DNA from: an uncultured Oscillospiraceae bacterium
GTDB taxonomy: Bacteria > Bacillota > Clostridia > Oscillospirales > Oscillospiraceae
Direction: 5' to 3'
Length of the DNA stretch: 18,878 nucleotides
Assembly (NCBI GenBank): GCA_910579485.1
Contig: CAJTVO010000063.1
Coordinates: 1-18,878, forward strand
In this document: piece after piece, positions 1-6,853 of the stretch
How the letters are laid out: the number at the start of each line of letters is the position of its first letter
Numbering within the stretch: position 1 is the stretch's first letter
Notes under the pieces: generated by a model
Told to the model about the DNA's origin: nothing
The model's database searches: none
What the model saw: only the letters and a program-made list of their open reading frames with translations
Made by a program: the position numbers and the translations under genes

Positions 1-23
1 ATGTGGCCGTCGCAGAATCTTTG

Positions 24-49
24 GTACTTTTCGTTCACACGAAAAGTAC
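24..49. repeat. Intergenic perfect hairpin
   Basis: Ten-base perfect inverted repeat (GTACTTTTCG at 24-33, CGAAAAGTAC at 40-49) around a six-base loop. No T run follows, so it does not look like an intrinsic terminator. It is the first of four hairpins packed into the first 150 bases and could belong to a dispersed intergenic repeat family; that is a guess which only a genome-wide search could confirm. Confidence 0.5.
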
Positions 50-63
50 GCCCCCTGCCTGTG

Positions 64-85
64 AAGCGCCGCAAGCGGCGCTTTT
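64..85 (+). terminator. Candidate intrinsic terminator of a gene left of the window
   Basis: Nine-base perfect stem AAGCGCCGC / GCGGCGCTT (64-72 and 75-83) with a two-base AA spacer (the innermost pairs would open to make the loop), running into TTTT. It fits the end of a plus-strand gene that lies to the left of the window. The T tract is short. A second GC-only hairpin (94-100 / 104-110) follows directly. Confidence 0.45.
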
Positions 86-117
86 AGCGTTAAGCCCGCC
101 GCGGGCGGGCCGCAACC

Positions 118-154
118 AAAAACGGAGGCCGCCTACCGGCGGTCTCCATTTTTT
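118..154 (-). terminator. Bidirectional terminator at the end of the TSUP gene pair
   Basis: Ten-base stem 124-133 / 138-147 with one G-T pair and a four-base loop. Reading the minus strand, the hairpin overlaps the stop codon of the last TSUP gene (133-135) and is followed by five T residues (122-118). Reading the plus strand it is followed by six T residues (149-154), so it could stop transcription in both directions. Confidence 0.65.
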
Positions 155-510
155 ATTGCTCCCAGGAGCATCGAAGCCCCTCCATATAGCAAAAACACAC
201 CAAAAGGCTTCCTCAGCAAGGAAACATCCACCGCCATAGATGCCAGCGCCCCCGCCAGGGCCGCCGCTGTGCCCAACGGCGCCGCGTCCCGCCAAGTCTC
301 CCGGTCCAAAAAGCCATTCTTCCGGTGGAAAAACAAACTGATCCCCGCCGTTGGAAGAAAAAACAGCAAATTGATGGCCTGGGCCTCACGGTGCTCCACG
401 CCGAGAAAAAGGGTCATACACACCAGCAGCAGCGTTCCGCCGCCTACTCCCCAGCTGGACAGCGCCCCCGTCGCCAGCGCCGCCAGAAAAGGGACCACCC
501 ACTCTACCAT
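133..510 (-). CDS. TSUP (TauE/SafE) family permease, second half-size subunit
   Basis: 125-residue integral membrane protein with about four hydrophobic segments. It resembles half of a TauE/SafE permease: an N-terminal membrane segment with small residues (GALSSWGVGGGTLLL), a conserved central stretch (REAQAINLLFFLPT), and a C-terminal FGVFLLYGGASML motif that is also found in its partner. Full-length family members are about 250 residues with two such halves and move small anions such as sulfite, sulfoacetate or other organosulfur compounds across the membrane. The ATG at 510-508 overlaps the stop of the upstream half-gene by 7 bases (ATGGTAG), implying translational coupling. Seen: half-size and overlapping. 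Inferred: the two halves form one heteromeric transporter. Substrate unknown. Confidence 0.8.
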   Translation of the reverse strand: MVEWVVPFLAALATGALSSWGVGGGTLLLVCMTLFLGVEHREAQAINLLFFLPTAGISLFFHRKNGFLDRETWRDAAPLGTAAALAGALASMAVDVSLLRKPFGVFLLYGGASMLLGAIKNGDRR

Positions 511-860
511 AGCAGATACCTCACCCCTCCATACAACAGGAACAGCCCGAAAATGATTTTCAATATCCGCACCGGTACCTTCTCGAAGGTCATTCCCCCC
601 AGGACGCCGCCCACGGCGCCTCCCGCCAGATAGGGCCACAGCGTCCCCCACTCCGGCCGTACCTGCCACAGGTATACCGCCGCTGACACACAGCACATGG
701 GCAGGATGACAGCAACGCAGGTGGCAAAGGACTTCCGCCCCTCCAGCTTCCGCCACTTCACCAGCAAGGGCAGCAGGATCATCCCCCCACCGCCGCCGAA
801 AAGCCCGCTGGCCAGCCCTCCCGCCGCTCCGGCGATCTGGTTTTTCCGTCTATCAGTCAT
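504..860 (-). CDS. TSUP (TauE/SafE) family permease, first half-size subunit
   Basis: 118-residue membrane protein starting MTDRRKNQIAGAAGG, with the glycine-rich first helix typical of TauE/SafE proteins (GLASGLFGGGGGMILLPLLV), further hydrophobic segments, and the repeat-end motif FGLFLLYGGVRYLLW. I chose the ATG at 860-858 because a purine-rich AAGGAC lies just upstream with a further GGAGG behind it; an in-frame ATG at 902 would give a longer, charged, non-conserved leader. It overlaps the next gene by 7 bases and presumably pairs with it as one permease. Substrate cannot be read from the sequence. Confidence 0.8.
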   Translation of the reverse strand: MTDRRKNQIAGAAGGLASGLFGGGGGMILLPLLVKWRKLEGRKSFATCVAVILPMCCVSAAVYLWQVRPEWGTLWPYLAGGAVGGVLGGMTFEKVPVRILKIIFGLFLLYGGVRYLLW

Positions 861-892
861 AACGCCCGTCCTTTTCCTCCAAGAATATGTAA

Positions 893-911
893 GCCGGCCC
901 ATCAGGCCGGC
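893..911 (-). terminator. Hairpin after the DUF1540 gene
   Basis: Seven-base GC stem GCCGGCC / GGCCGGC (893-899, 905-911) with a five-base loop, six bases beyond the DUF1540 stop codon. The minus-strand T tract after it is weak (TTACATATTCTT), so it may be a partial terminator or an RNA 3' stabiliser between DUF1540 and the TSUP pair. Confidence 0.4.
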
Positions 912-917
912 CCGGGG

Positions 918-1109
918 TCACTGCATCAGCTTGAAGCTCTGGCAGTCGGTGCACTGATCCATGGTGGGGTTGGCCTCGTGGGTGCCTACCTGGATGGTAT
1001 CCAGGCCGCAGTACTGCTCGTTCTTGCAGTGGTGGGCGCAGGAATTGACGGTGCAGTGGATGGAACGGTTGGGCGTGCAGGTGCAGCCGCTGTTGGTGCA
1101 ATTGCTCAT
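918..1109 (-). CDS. DUF1540 domain-containing small Cys-rich protein
   Basis: 63-residue protein with ten cysteines. The core from residue 18 onward (IHCTVNSCAHHCKNEQYCGL, then IQVGTHEA and a C-terminal CTDCQSF) matches the DUF1540 pattern of regularly spaced cysteines common in clostridia, where the domain is thought to bind metal; its function is not established. A strong AAGGAGG lies 9 bases upstream of the ATG. Transcribed divergently from moaA across a 288-base spacer, so it could share regulatory DNA with the molybdenum operon. Confidence 0.85.
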   Translation of the reverse strand: MSNCTNSGCTCTPNRSIHCTVNSCAHHCKNEQYCGLDTIQVGTHEANPTMDQCTDCQSFKLMQ

Positions 1110-1248
1110 AACATGGTTCCTCCTTCATCATGGAAATTCGGGTCTTGCCGCTGGTAGTTTGCGCACCAGGACCGGAATTATGCGCCGCTTCTTTCCCTTT
1201 CCTCGCCCAAAGCGCGCCGCTGGTAAATTCAAGATAAACAAATAATTT

Positions 1249-1263
1249 TTCGGTATTACCGAA
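1249..1263. promoter_or_regulatory. 15-base palindrome, candidate operator upstream of moaA
   Basis: TTCGGTA T TACCGAA is a perfect 7+1+7 inverted repeat whose right edge is 8 bases before the -35 box of the moaA promoter. The position suits a dimeric transcription factor. A similar half-site (ATTACGAAC, 1310-1318) lies just downstream of the -10 box. It does not match the ModE, FNR/CRP or Rex consensus as I know them. The regulator is unknown. Confidence 0.5.
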
Positions 1264-1271
1264 CGAAAGAG

Positions 1272-1300
1272 TTGCCCCCTTCCCGGACCTCTGCTATACT
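1272..1300 (+). promoter_or_regulatory. Promoter of the molybdenum operon
   Basis: TTGCCC (1272-1277), a 17-base spacer, then TATACT (1295-1300) preceded by TGC, which makes an extended -10. Start of transcription would fall near 1306, giving a leader of about 90 bases before moaA. Confidence 0.7.
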
Positions 1301-1357
1301 ATGTTTACGATTACGAACCTGCCGGAGCCGCATACCAGAGCGTCCTCCGCCTATCAA

Positions 1358-1379
1358 AAATGCTTCACGCGAAGCATTT
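1358..1379 (+). promoter_or_regulatory. Leader hairpin directly upstream of the moaA ribosome binding site
   Basis: AAATGCTTC (1358-1366) pairs perfectly with GAAGCATTT (1371-1379) around ACGC, followed by ATCTTTTAGGAGG. The hairpin ends 7 bases before the Shine-Dalgarno sequence, so it could affect initiation or act as a weak attenuator. I could not match the leader to a molybdenum cofactor riboswitch. Confidence 0.45.
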
Positions 1380-1397
1380 ATCTTTTAGGAGGCCGTC

Positions 1398-2336
1398 ATG
1401 AAGGATGCCTGCGCCCGGGAGATCACCTATCTGCGCCTGTCCGTCACGGATCTGTGCGATCTCCGATGCCGCTACTGTATGCCGCCCCAGGGCGTGCCCA
1501 AGCGGCCCCACGATGAGATCTGCTCCGTGGAGGAGCTGGTGGAGATCGTCCGTCAGGCCGCCGCCCTGGGGGTCCGGAAGGTTCGGCTCACCGGCGGGGA
1601 GCCCCTGGTCCGCCGGGGCATCCTGGACATCTGCCGGGGGATCGCCGCCCTGGAGGGCGTGGAGGAAATTTGCCTGACCACCAACGGCACGGCCCTCTCC
1701 CGTCTGGCCCTCCCTCTGCGGGAGGCGGGGGTGGACCGGCTGAACGTCAGTCTGGATACCCTCCGTCCCGACCGCTTCGCCCACATGACCCGGGTGGGAC
1801 GGCTGGAGGACGTGCTGTCCGGGTTGAAGGCAGCGAGGACCGCCGGGTTCACCGGGACCAAGCTCAACGTGGTATTGATGAAGGGCTTCAACGAGGACGA
1901 GATACCTGACTTCGTAAACCTGACGTGGCGGGAACCCCTGGAGGTCCGGTTCATTGAGCTGATGCCCATCGGCGAGGGGACCCGGGAGGAGTTCCTGCCC
2001 TCCTCCGCCGTGCTGGAGGCCTGTCCGGAGCTGGAGGCGGTGGACGTCTCCGGAGTGGCCCGGCGGTACCGGGTGCCGGGAGGCCGAGGGCTGGTGGGGC
2101 TGATCGAGCCCCTGAGCCGCTGCTTCTGCAGCGGGTGCGACCGCATCCGGGTGACGGCGGACGGCAGACTGAAGCCCTGCCTCCACTCGGAGCAGGAGCT
2201 CCCCCTCCGAGGGCTCTCGGGGCTGGCGCTGAGGCAGGCCCTTCAGGAGGGGATCGCCGCCAAGCCGCCCCGGCATCATCTGGCGGAGACCGGCCGCAGC
2301 GGCGCGGGCCGGACCATGAATCAGATCGGAGGATGA
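1398..2336 (+). CDS. moaA: GTP 3',8-cyclase MoaA
   Basis: 312-residue radical SAM enzyme that converts GTP to 3',8-cyclo-GTP, first step of molybdenum cofactor synthesis, in the cytoplasm. The N-terminal cluster motif is C20-x3-C24-x2-C27 (CDLRCRYC), with GGEP at 66-69 for SAM binding. The second cluster that holds GTP has FC-x2-C (C244, C247) and C261 in LKPCL, and the protein ends in the functionally required Gly-Gly (MNQIGG). AGGAGG sits 5 bases before the ATG. First gene of the operon; moaC starts 4 bases after its stop. Confidence 0.97.
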   Translation: MKDACAREITYLRLSVTDLCDLRCRYCMPPQGVPKRPHDEICSVEELVEIVRQAAALGVRKVRLTGGEPLVRRGILDICRGIAALEGVEEICLTTNGTALSRLALPLREAGVDRLNVSLDTLRPDRFAHMTRVGRLEDVLSGLKAARTAGFTGTKLNVVLMKGFNEDEIPDFVNLTWREPLEVRFIELMPIGEGTREEFLPSSAVLEACPELEAVDVSGVARRYRVPGGRGLVGLIEPLSRCFCSGCDRIRVTADGRLKPCLHSEQELPLRGLSGLALRQALQEGIAAKPPRHHLAETGRSGAGRTMNQIGG

Positions 2337-2340
2337 AAAG

Positions 2341-2811
2341 ATGGAGCTGACCCATTTGAACGGCCAGGGCCGCGCCCGGATGGTGGATGTGACAGAGAAG
2401 GCGGAGACCTTCCGCACCGCCCTGGCGGAGGGCGTGGTCCGCATGTCGGCGGAAACCCTGGAGCTGGTCCGTACCGGCGGGACGCCCAAGGGAGACGTGT
2501 TGGCGGTGGCCCAGGTGGCGGGCGTCATGGCCGCCAAGCGGACCCATGAGCTGATCCCCATGTGCCATCCCATCCGGCTGACGGGGGTGGACATCCGGTT
2601 CGCCTATGGGGAGGACGCTGTCCTCATTCAGGCAGAAGCCAGGTGCAAGGGTGAGACCGGCGTGGAGATGGAGGCCCTGACGGCGGTGTCCGCCGCAGCC
2701 CTGACCATCTACGATATGTGCAAGGCCGTACAGAAGGACATGGAGATCGATGGCATCCATCTGTGCCGGAAGACCGGCGGGAAAAGCGGAGATTATGAGA
2801 AGGAGTGGTGA
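2341..2811 (+). CDS. moaC: Cyclic pyranopterin monophosphate synthase MoaC
   Basis: 156-residue protein that converts 3',8-cyclo-GTP to cyclic pyranopterin monophosphate, directly after MoaA. Family blocks are clear: KGDVLAVAQVAGVMAAKRTH, the LIPMCHPI active-site segment, then GVEMEALTAVSAAALTIYDM and the KDMEI loop. Length is normal for the family. A GGAGG that overlaps the end of moaA serves as its ribosome binding site. Confidence 0.97.
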   Translation: MELTHLNGQGRARMVDVTEKAETFRTALAEGVVRMSAETLELVRTGGTPKGDVLAVAQVAGVMAAKRTHELIPMCHPIRLTGVDIRFAYGEDAVLIQAEARCKGETGVEMEALTAVSAAALTIYDMCKAVQKDMEIDGIHLCRKTGGKSGDYEKEW

Positions 2812-2812
2812 C

Positions 2813-3256
2813 ATGTCGCGGGTAACGTCTGTGAACATCAGCGAGAAAAAAGGGACCGTCAAGCATCCCATCGAGGAGGCGCGGCTGCTGCCCCATCACG
2901 GCATCGTGGGCGACGCCCACGCCGGGGACTGGCACCGGCAGGTCAGTATGCTGGCGGAGGAGAGCGTTGACAAGCTGCGGGGCGCGCTCCCCCAGCTGAA
3001 GGCGGGAGCCTTCGCGGAGAACATCAACACCGAGGGGATCGATCTGAAGGGCCTGCCCGTGGGCACCCGGCTGCGGATCGGCACCTCCGAGGCGGAGGTC
3101 ACTCAGATCGGCAAGGAGTGCCATAACGACTGCGCCATCAAGAAGGCCGCCGGCACCTGCGTCATGCCCACGGAAGGCATTTTTGTCGCCGTCCTGAAGG
3201 AAGGCACCGTCCGGGCAGGAGATCCCGTTGAGATCATCAAGGAGGCGGCGGAATGA
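2813..3256 (+). CDS. MOSC domain-containing protein
   Basis: 147-residue single-domain MOSC protein, related to the C-terminal domain of Moco sulfurases. Visible features: VGDAHAG near residues 32-38, AFAENI near 66-71, and the cysteines in GKECHNDC (C103, C107) and C116, the first of which fits the conserved MOSC cysteine. MOSC proteins are thought to carry sulfur or bind Moco; a direct role is inferred from its place between moaC and the MoeA-like gene. I use the ATG at 2813 (AAGGAG 8 bases upstream, just after the moaC stop); a longer frame from 2750 would run inside moaC. Its stop overlaps the next start as ATGA. Confidence 0.9.
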   Translation: MSRVTSVNISEKKGTVKHPIEEARLLPHHGIVGDAHAGDWHRQVSMLAEESVDKLRGALPQLKAGAFAENINTEGIDLKGLPVGTRLRIGTSEAEVTQIGKECHNDCAIKKAAGTCVMPTEGIFVAVLKEGTVRAGDPVEIIKEAAE

Positions 3257-4272
3257 AGCTGATCCGTACACAGGACGCGGTAGGGCACGTCCTCTGCCAC
3301 GATATGACCCAGATCATCCCCGGGCAGTATAAGGACGCCCGGTTCCGGAAGGGCCATGTGGTCCGGGAGGAGGACATCCCGGTACTGCTGTCCATGGGGA
3401 AGGAAAACCTGTATGTCTGGGAGATGGTCCCCGGCATGGTCCACGAGAACGACGCCGCCCAGCGGCTGTGCGCCCTGTGCGAGAACGAGCACATGGTCCG
3501 CGGCCAGGTGAAGGAAGGAAAACTGGAGCTCTCCGCCGCCATAGACGGGCTGTTCCGGGTGGACACCGCCCGGCTGCGGGAGATCAACCTGCTGGAGGAT
3601 ATCATGATCGCTACCCGGCATGGCGGCCGGGCCGTGCGCAAGGGTGACAAACTCTGCGGTACCCGGGTGATCCCGCTGGTCGTGGAGGAGGAAAAGCTGC
3701 GCAGGGCGGAAGAGATCGGAGGGGACTCCCCTCTGCTGGAGCTGCTGCCCTGGAAGCTGAAGACCGCCGCCGTCATCGCCACCGGCAGCGAGGTGGCCAA
3801 GGGGCTCATCGAGGACGCATTTACCCCCGTGGTGGCCCGGAAGCTGGCGGAATACGGCATCGAAGTCACCTGGACCAACAAACCGGGGGACGATATGGCC
3901 CGGATCACGGAAGAAATTCTGAACGCCAGGGAGGCGGGTGTGGATATGATCCTCTGCACCGGCGGCATGAGCGTGGACCCGGACGACCGCACGCCCGGAG
4001 CTATCAAGGCCAGCGGGGCGGAGATCGTCACTTACGGCGCGCCGGTACTGCCGGGGGCCATGTTCCTGCTGGGGTACTTTGCGGACGGGACGCCGGTGAT
4101 GGGTCTGCCGGGGTGCGTCATGTATGCCGGAAGGACTATCTTCGACCTGGTCCTTCCCCGTGCGGCGGCGGGAGTGGCCGTCACCCGGGAGGAGATCGCC
4201 GCCCTGGGCGAAGGAGGACTGTGTCTGGGGTGCGGGGTATGCACCTTCCCCAACTGCGGGTTCGGAGTATAA
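3253..4272 (+). CDS. MoeA/MoCF-type molybdopterin-binding protein with Cys-rich tail
   Basis: 339-residue protein of the clostridial MoeA-like group, expected to act in late molybdenum cofactor assembly (binding molybdopterin for metal insertion). The N-terminal part is a short MoeA-like region; the C-terminal MoCF domain spans about 170-305, with IATGSEV, the substrate-loop TGGMSVDPDD (236-245) and GLPGCVMY (284-291). The tail GGLCLGCGVCTFPNCGFG carries four cysteines (C324, C327, C330, C335), a likely metal or Fe-S site absent from E. coli MoeA. Starts inside the MOSC stop codon (ATGA), so is translationally coupled. It is not a full canonical MoeA, hence no symbol. Confidence 0.85.
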   Translation: MKLIRTQDAVGHVLCHDMTQIIPGQYKDARFRKGHVVREEDIPVLLSMGKENLYVWEMVPGMVHENDAAQRLCALCENEHMVRGQVKEGKLELSAAIDGLFRVDTARLREINLLEDIMIATRHGGRAVRKGDKLCGTRVIPLVVEEEKLRRAEEIGGDSPLLELLPWKLKTAAVIATGSEVAKGLIEDAFTPVVARKLAEYGIEVTWTNKPGDDMARITEEILNAREAGVDMILCTGGMSVDPDDRTPGAIKASGAEIVTYGAPVLPGAMFLLGYFADGTPVMGLPGCVMYAGRTIFDLVLPRAAAGVAVTREEIAALGEGGLCLGCGVCTFPNCGFGV

Positions 4273-4274
4273 AG

Positions 4275-4304
4275 AAAAAGGCCGCCTGGAATGACGGCCT
4301 TTTC
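4275..4304 (+). terminator. Internal hairpin between MoeA-like gene and modA
   Basis: AAAAGGCCG (4276-4284) pairs with CGGCCTTTT (4295-4303) around a 10-base loop, ending in four T residues. It sits 3 bases after the MoeA-like stop and 33 bases before modA. It looks like a weak intrinsic terminator that would lower, not abolish, transcription of modABC. Confidence 0.5.
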
Positions 4305-4336
4305 ACGGAGTTCGTTATATGATACGGAGAACAACG

Positions 4337-5116
4337 ATGAAAAAATTTGTGACGCTGGTCCTGGCGTTGACGCTTGCATTTGCCCTGACCGCCTGCGGCG
4401 GAAACAACAAGGAATTGGAGCTGACCATTTTTGCCGCTGCTTCCATGCAGGAGGCGCTGACGGAAATTGGCGAAAACTACCGGAAGGACCACCTCAACAT
4501 CACCCTGACCTTCAACTTCGACTCCTCCGGCACACTCAAAACACAAATCGAGGAGGGCTCGGTATGCGATGTCTTCATCTCCGCCGGTCAGAAACAGATG
4601 GACCAACTGGCGGAGGAGAACTTCTTGCTGGAGGGCAGCCGCTTCGATCTGCTGGAGAACAAGGTAGCCCTGGCCGTGCCTGAGGGCAACCCGGCGGACA
4701 TAGGCAGTTACGATGATCTCAAGTCCGCCCTGGAGGCCGGGACGGTACTGCTGGCCATGGGCAACAGCGATGTCCCCGTGGGACAGTACACTCAGAAGAT
4801 ATTCGATTACTGGGGACTGGAGGAGGGCCTGGCGGTCTCCGGCTGTCTCACCTACGGCTCCAACGTGAAGGAGGTCACCGCGCAGGTCGCCGAGAGAGTG
4901 GTGGACTGCGGCATCATCTATGGCACCGATGCCTTCTCCGCCGGTCTGACCGTGGTGGACACCGCCACGGAGGAAATGTGCGGTCAGGTCATCTACCCCG
5001 CCGCCGTGCTGGCGGGCAGCGGGCATTCCGATGAGGCTCAGGCGTTCCTGGACTACGTCCGCTCCCCCAGCGGAGCCGCAGTGCTGGAGAACATGGGATT
5101 TTCCCCTCTGAGGTAA
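4337..5116 (+). CDS. modA: Molybdate ABC transporter substrate-binding lipoprotein ModA
   Basis: 259-residue lipoprotein. MKKF start, hydrophobic stretch and lipobox LTAC with the lipidated Cys at residue 20, followed by GGNNKE. Mature part begins LTIFAAASMQEALTEI and contains FDSSGTLKTQIEEG and DVFISAGQKQMD, the ModA oxyanion-binding signature (Ser/Thr in AAAS and SSGT). It captures molybdate (or tungstate) outside the membrane for ModB/ModC. I choose ATG 4337 because GGAG lies 8 bases upstream and it gives a clean signal peptide; an upstream ATG at 4319 lacks one. Molybdate versus tungstate preference cannot be told from sequence alone. Confidence 0.93.
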   Translation: MKKFVTLVLALTLAFALTACGGNNKELELTIFAAASMQEALTEIGENYRKDHLNITLTFNFDSSGTLKTQIEEGSVCDVFISAGQKQMDQLAEENFLLEGSRFDLLENKVALAVPEGNPADIGSYDDLKSALEAGTVLLAMGNSDVPVGQYTQKIFDYWGLEEGLAVSGCLTYGSNVKEVTAQVAERVVDCGIIYGTDAFSAGLTVVDTATEEMCGQVIYPAAVLAGSGHSDEAQAFLDYVRSPSGAAVLENMGFSPLR

Positions 5117-5119
5117 GTC

Positions 5120-5782
5120 ATGGACTGGTATCCTCTGGTCAATTCCCTGCGCATCGCGGCTGTTTCCACCGGGGCCGTGTTCTTCCTGGGCATCTTCGCG
5201 GCCTACTACATTGCAAAAGCGCCCCGGCTGGTGAAGGGGCTCCTGGACGTGGTCCTCACCCTGCCGCTGGTCCTGCCGCCCACGGTGGTCGGATATCTGC
5301 TGCTGCTGGCGCTGGGGCCGAAGCGGCCGGTGGGGGCCTGGGTGCTGGAGCACTTCGGGATACGGCTGACCATGCAGTGGTGGTCCGCCGTGCTGTCCAC
5401 CATCATCGTGACCTTCCCGCTGATGTACCGGACGGCCCGAGGGGCCTTCGAGTCTTTTGATGAGACGCTGGCCCAGGCGGGCCGGACTCTGGGACTGGGG
5501 AATGCCTACATTTTCTGGCGCATCCGGATGCCGGTATGCCGCCAGGGCATCCTGGCGGGGACGGTGCTGTCCTTCGCCCGGGCCTTGGGGGAATACGGAG
5601 CCACGTCTATGGTGGCGGGGTACACCCCGGGACGGACCGCCGCCATCTCCACCACCGTCTATCAGCTCTGGCGCACCGGGCAGGACGCGCTGGCCCTGCG
5701 GTGGGTGCTGGTGAACCTGGCCATCTCGGCGGCGGTGCTGCTGGCGGTAAGCCTTCTGGAACGGAAGGAGGCGGGGAAATGA
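5120..5782 (+). CDS. modB: Molybdate ABC transporter permease ModB
   Basis: 220-residue membrane permease with about five to six transmembrane segments. The stretch LPLVLPPTVVGYLLLLALG is typical of ModB, and the cytoplasmic EAA-like loop that contacts ModC is at DETLAQAGRTLGLG and IRMP. The block FARALGEYGATSMVAG is characteristic of the family. It lies 3 bases downstream of modA and overlaps modC by 4 bases, so the three form one transcription and translation unit. Confidence 0.95.
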   Translation: MDWYPLVNSLRIAAVSTGAVFFLGIFAAYYIAKAPRLVKGLLDVVLTLPLVLPPTVVGYLLLLALGPKRPVGAWVLEHFGIRLTMQWWSAVLSTIIVTFPLMYRTARGAFESFDETLAQAGRTLGLGNAYIFWRIRMPVCRQGILAGTVLSFARALGEYGATSMVAGYTPGRTAAISTTVYQLWRTGQDALALRWVLVNLAISAAVLLAVSLLERKEAGK

Positions 5783-6840
5783 TGTTGACGGTGCGGATCA
5801 AAAAGCGGTACGGGGATTTTCTCCTGGATGTGGACTTCTCCGCCGGAGGCGGGGAGGTCCTGGCGCTGCTGGGAGCCTCCGGCAGCGGGAAGAGCTCGGC
5901 CCTCCAGTGCATCGCGGGCATCCGCCGCCCGGACTGGGGGCGGATTGCGCTGGACGGAGAGGTACTGTTTGACAGCGAGCGGCATATCGACCTGCCGCCC
6001 CAGAAGCGGCAGGTCGGGTATCTCTTCCAGCAGTACGCCCTCTTCCCCCATATGACTGTGGAGCAGAATATTGCCGCCGCTCTGGGCCGTCTGGACCGGG
6101 CGCGGCGGTGGGCGCGAACGGAGGAGCTTATCGCCACGCTGCGCCTGGAGGGCACAGAAAAGCTGCTGCCCCGGCAGCTCTCCGGCGGGCAGCAGCAGAG
6201 AGCGGCCCTAGCCCGGATACTGGCCTCCCGGCCCAGGGCCATCCTGTTGGACGAACCCCTGTCCGCGCTGGACAGCAGCCTGCGGCGGCAGCTGGAGCGG
6301 GAGCTCCAGGAGGTGCTGGCCCGCTTCGGCGGACCGGCGGTATGGGTCAGCCACGACCTGGGCGAGGTCTGCCGCAGCTGCCGCCGGGTCTGCGTGCTGG
6401 AGGACGGACGGTCCTCCCCGGCGGTGGGAATGCGGGAGCTGATCGAGGCCCCCGGCACGGCGGGGGCGGCCCGGATCTCCGGGTGCAGGAATCTGGTGCG
6501 GGCTTGTCCGGGGCCGGAGCCGGGGACGGTTCGGGTCCCGGAATGGGGCGTGACCCTGCGGACCGTTGGAGTCTGGAGGGAGGATCTCTCCCTGCTGGGC
6601 ATCCGGGCGGAGCGAGTGCGTCCGGCGGAGGAGGGTGCGGAAAACGCCTTCCCCTGCCGGGTCCGGCGGACGGCGGAGGATGTGTCCACCGTGGAGGCGG
6701 CCCTGATCCCGGAGGGCGCGGCGGAGAACGCGGCGGCGCTCTGGATGGAAGCGAGCCGGTCGGAGTGGGCCGGCCGGGCAGGCGGGGAGCGGATCTGGGT
6801 GTCCCTGCCGCCGGAGGATATTTTGTTACTGAAGGAATGA
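5779..6840 (+). CDS. modC: Molybdate ABC transporter ATP-binding protein ModC
   Basis: 353-residue ATPase that powers molybdate uptake. Walker A GASGSGKSS at 32-40, Q-loop FQQY at 83-86, signature LSGGQQQR at 134-141, Walker B AILLDEP at 154-160, H-loop His192. The C-terminal part (about 230-353) is a divergent regulatory TOBE/Mop-like region, which in ModC homologues binds molybdate. ATG at 5779 overlaps the modB stop (ATGA) with AAGGAGG 7 bases upstream; a second ATG follows directly, so the start may be one codon later. Confidence 0.93.
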   Translation: MMLTVRIKKRYGDFLLDVDFSAGGGEVLALLGASGSGKSSALQCIAGIRRPDWGRIALDGEVLFDSERHIDLPPQKRQVGYLFQQYALFPHMTVEQNIAAALGRLDRARRWARTEELIATLRLEGTEKLLPRQLSGGQQQRAALARILASRPRAILLDEPLSALDSSLRRQLERELQEVLARFGGPAVWVSHDLGEVCRSCRRVCVLEDGRSSPAVGMRELIEAPGTAGAARISGCRNLVRACPGPEPGTVRVPEWGVTLRTVGVWREDLSLLGIRAERVRPAEEGAENAFPCRVRRTAEDVSTVEAALIPEGAAENAAALWMEASRSEWAGRAGGERIWVSLPPEDILLLKE

Positions 6841-6853
6841 GGAGGAAAATAAG

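Noticed and set aside
1365..2594. 409-codon minus-strand open frame opposite moaA and moaC
   Set aside because: Shadow frame in GC-rich DNA; moaA and moaC are certain on the plus strand.
4311..4336. Possible ModE box (CGTTATAT) before modA
   Set aside because: Only one half-site matches (4313-4320); the other arm is missing, so it is likely chance.
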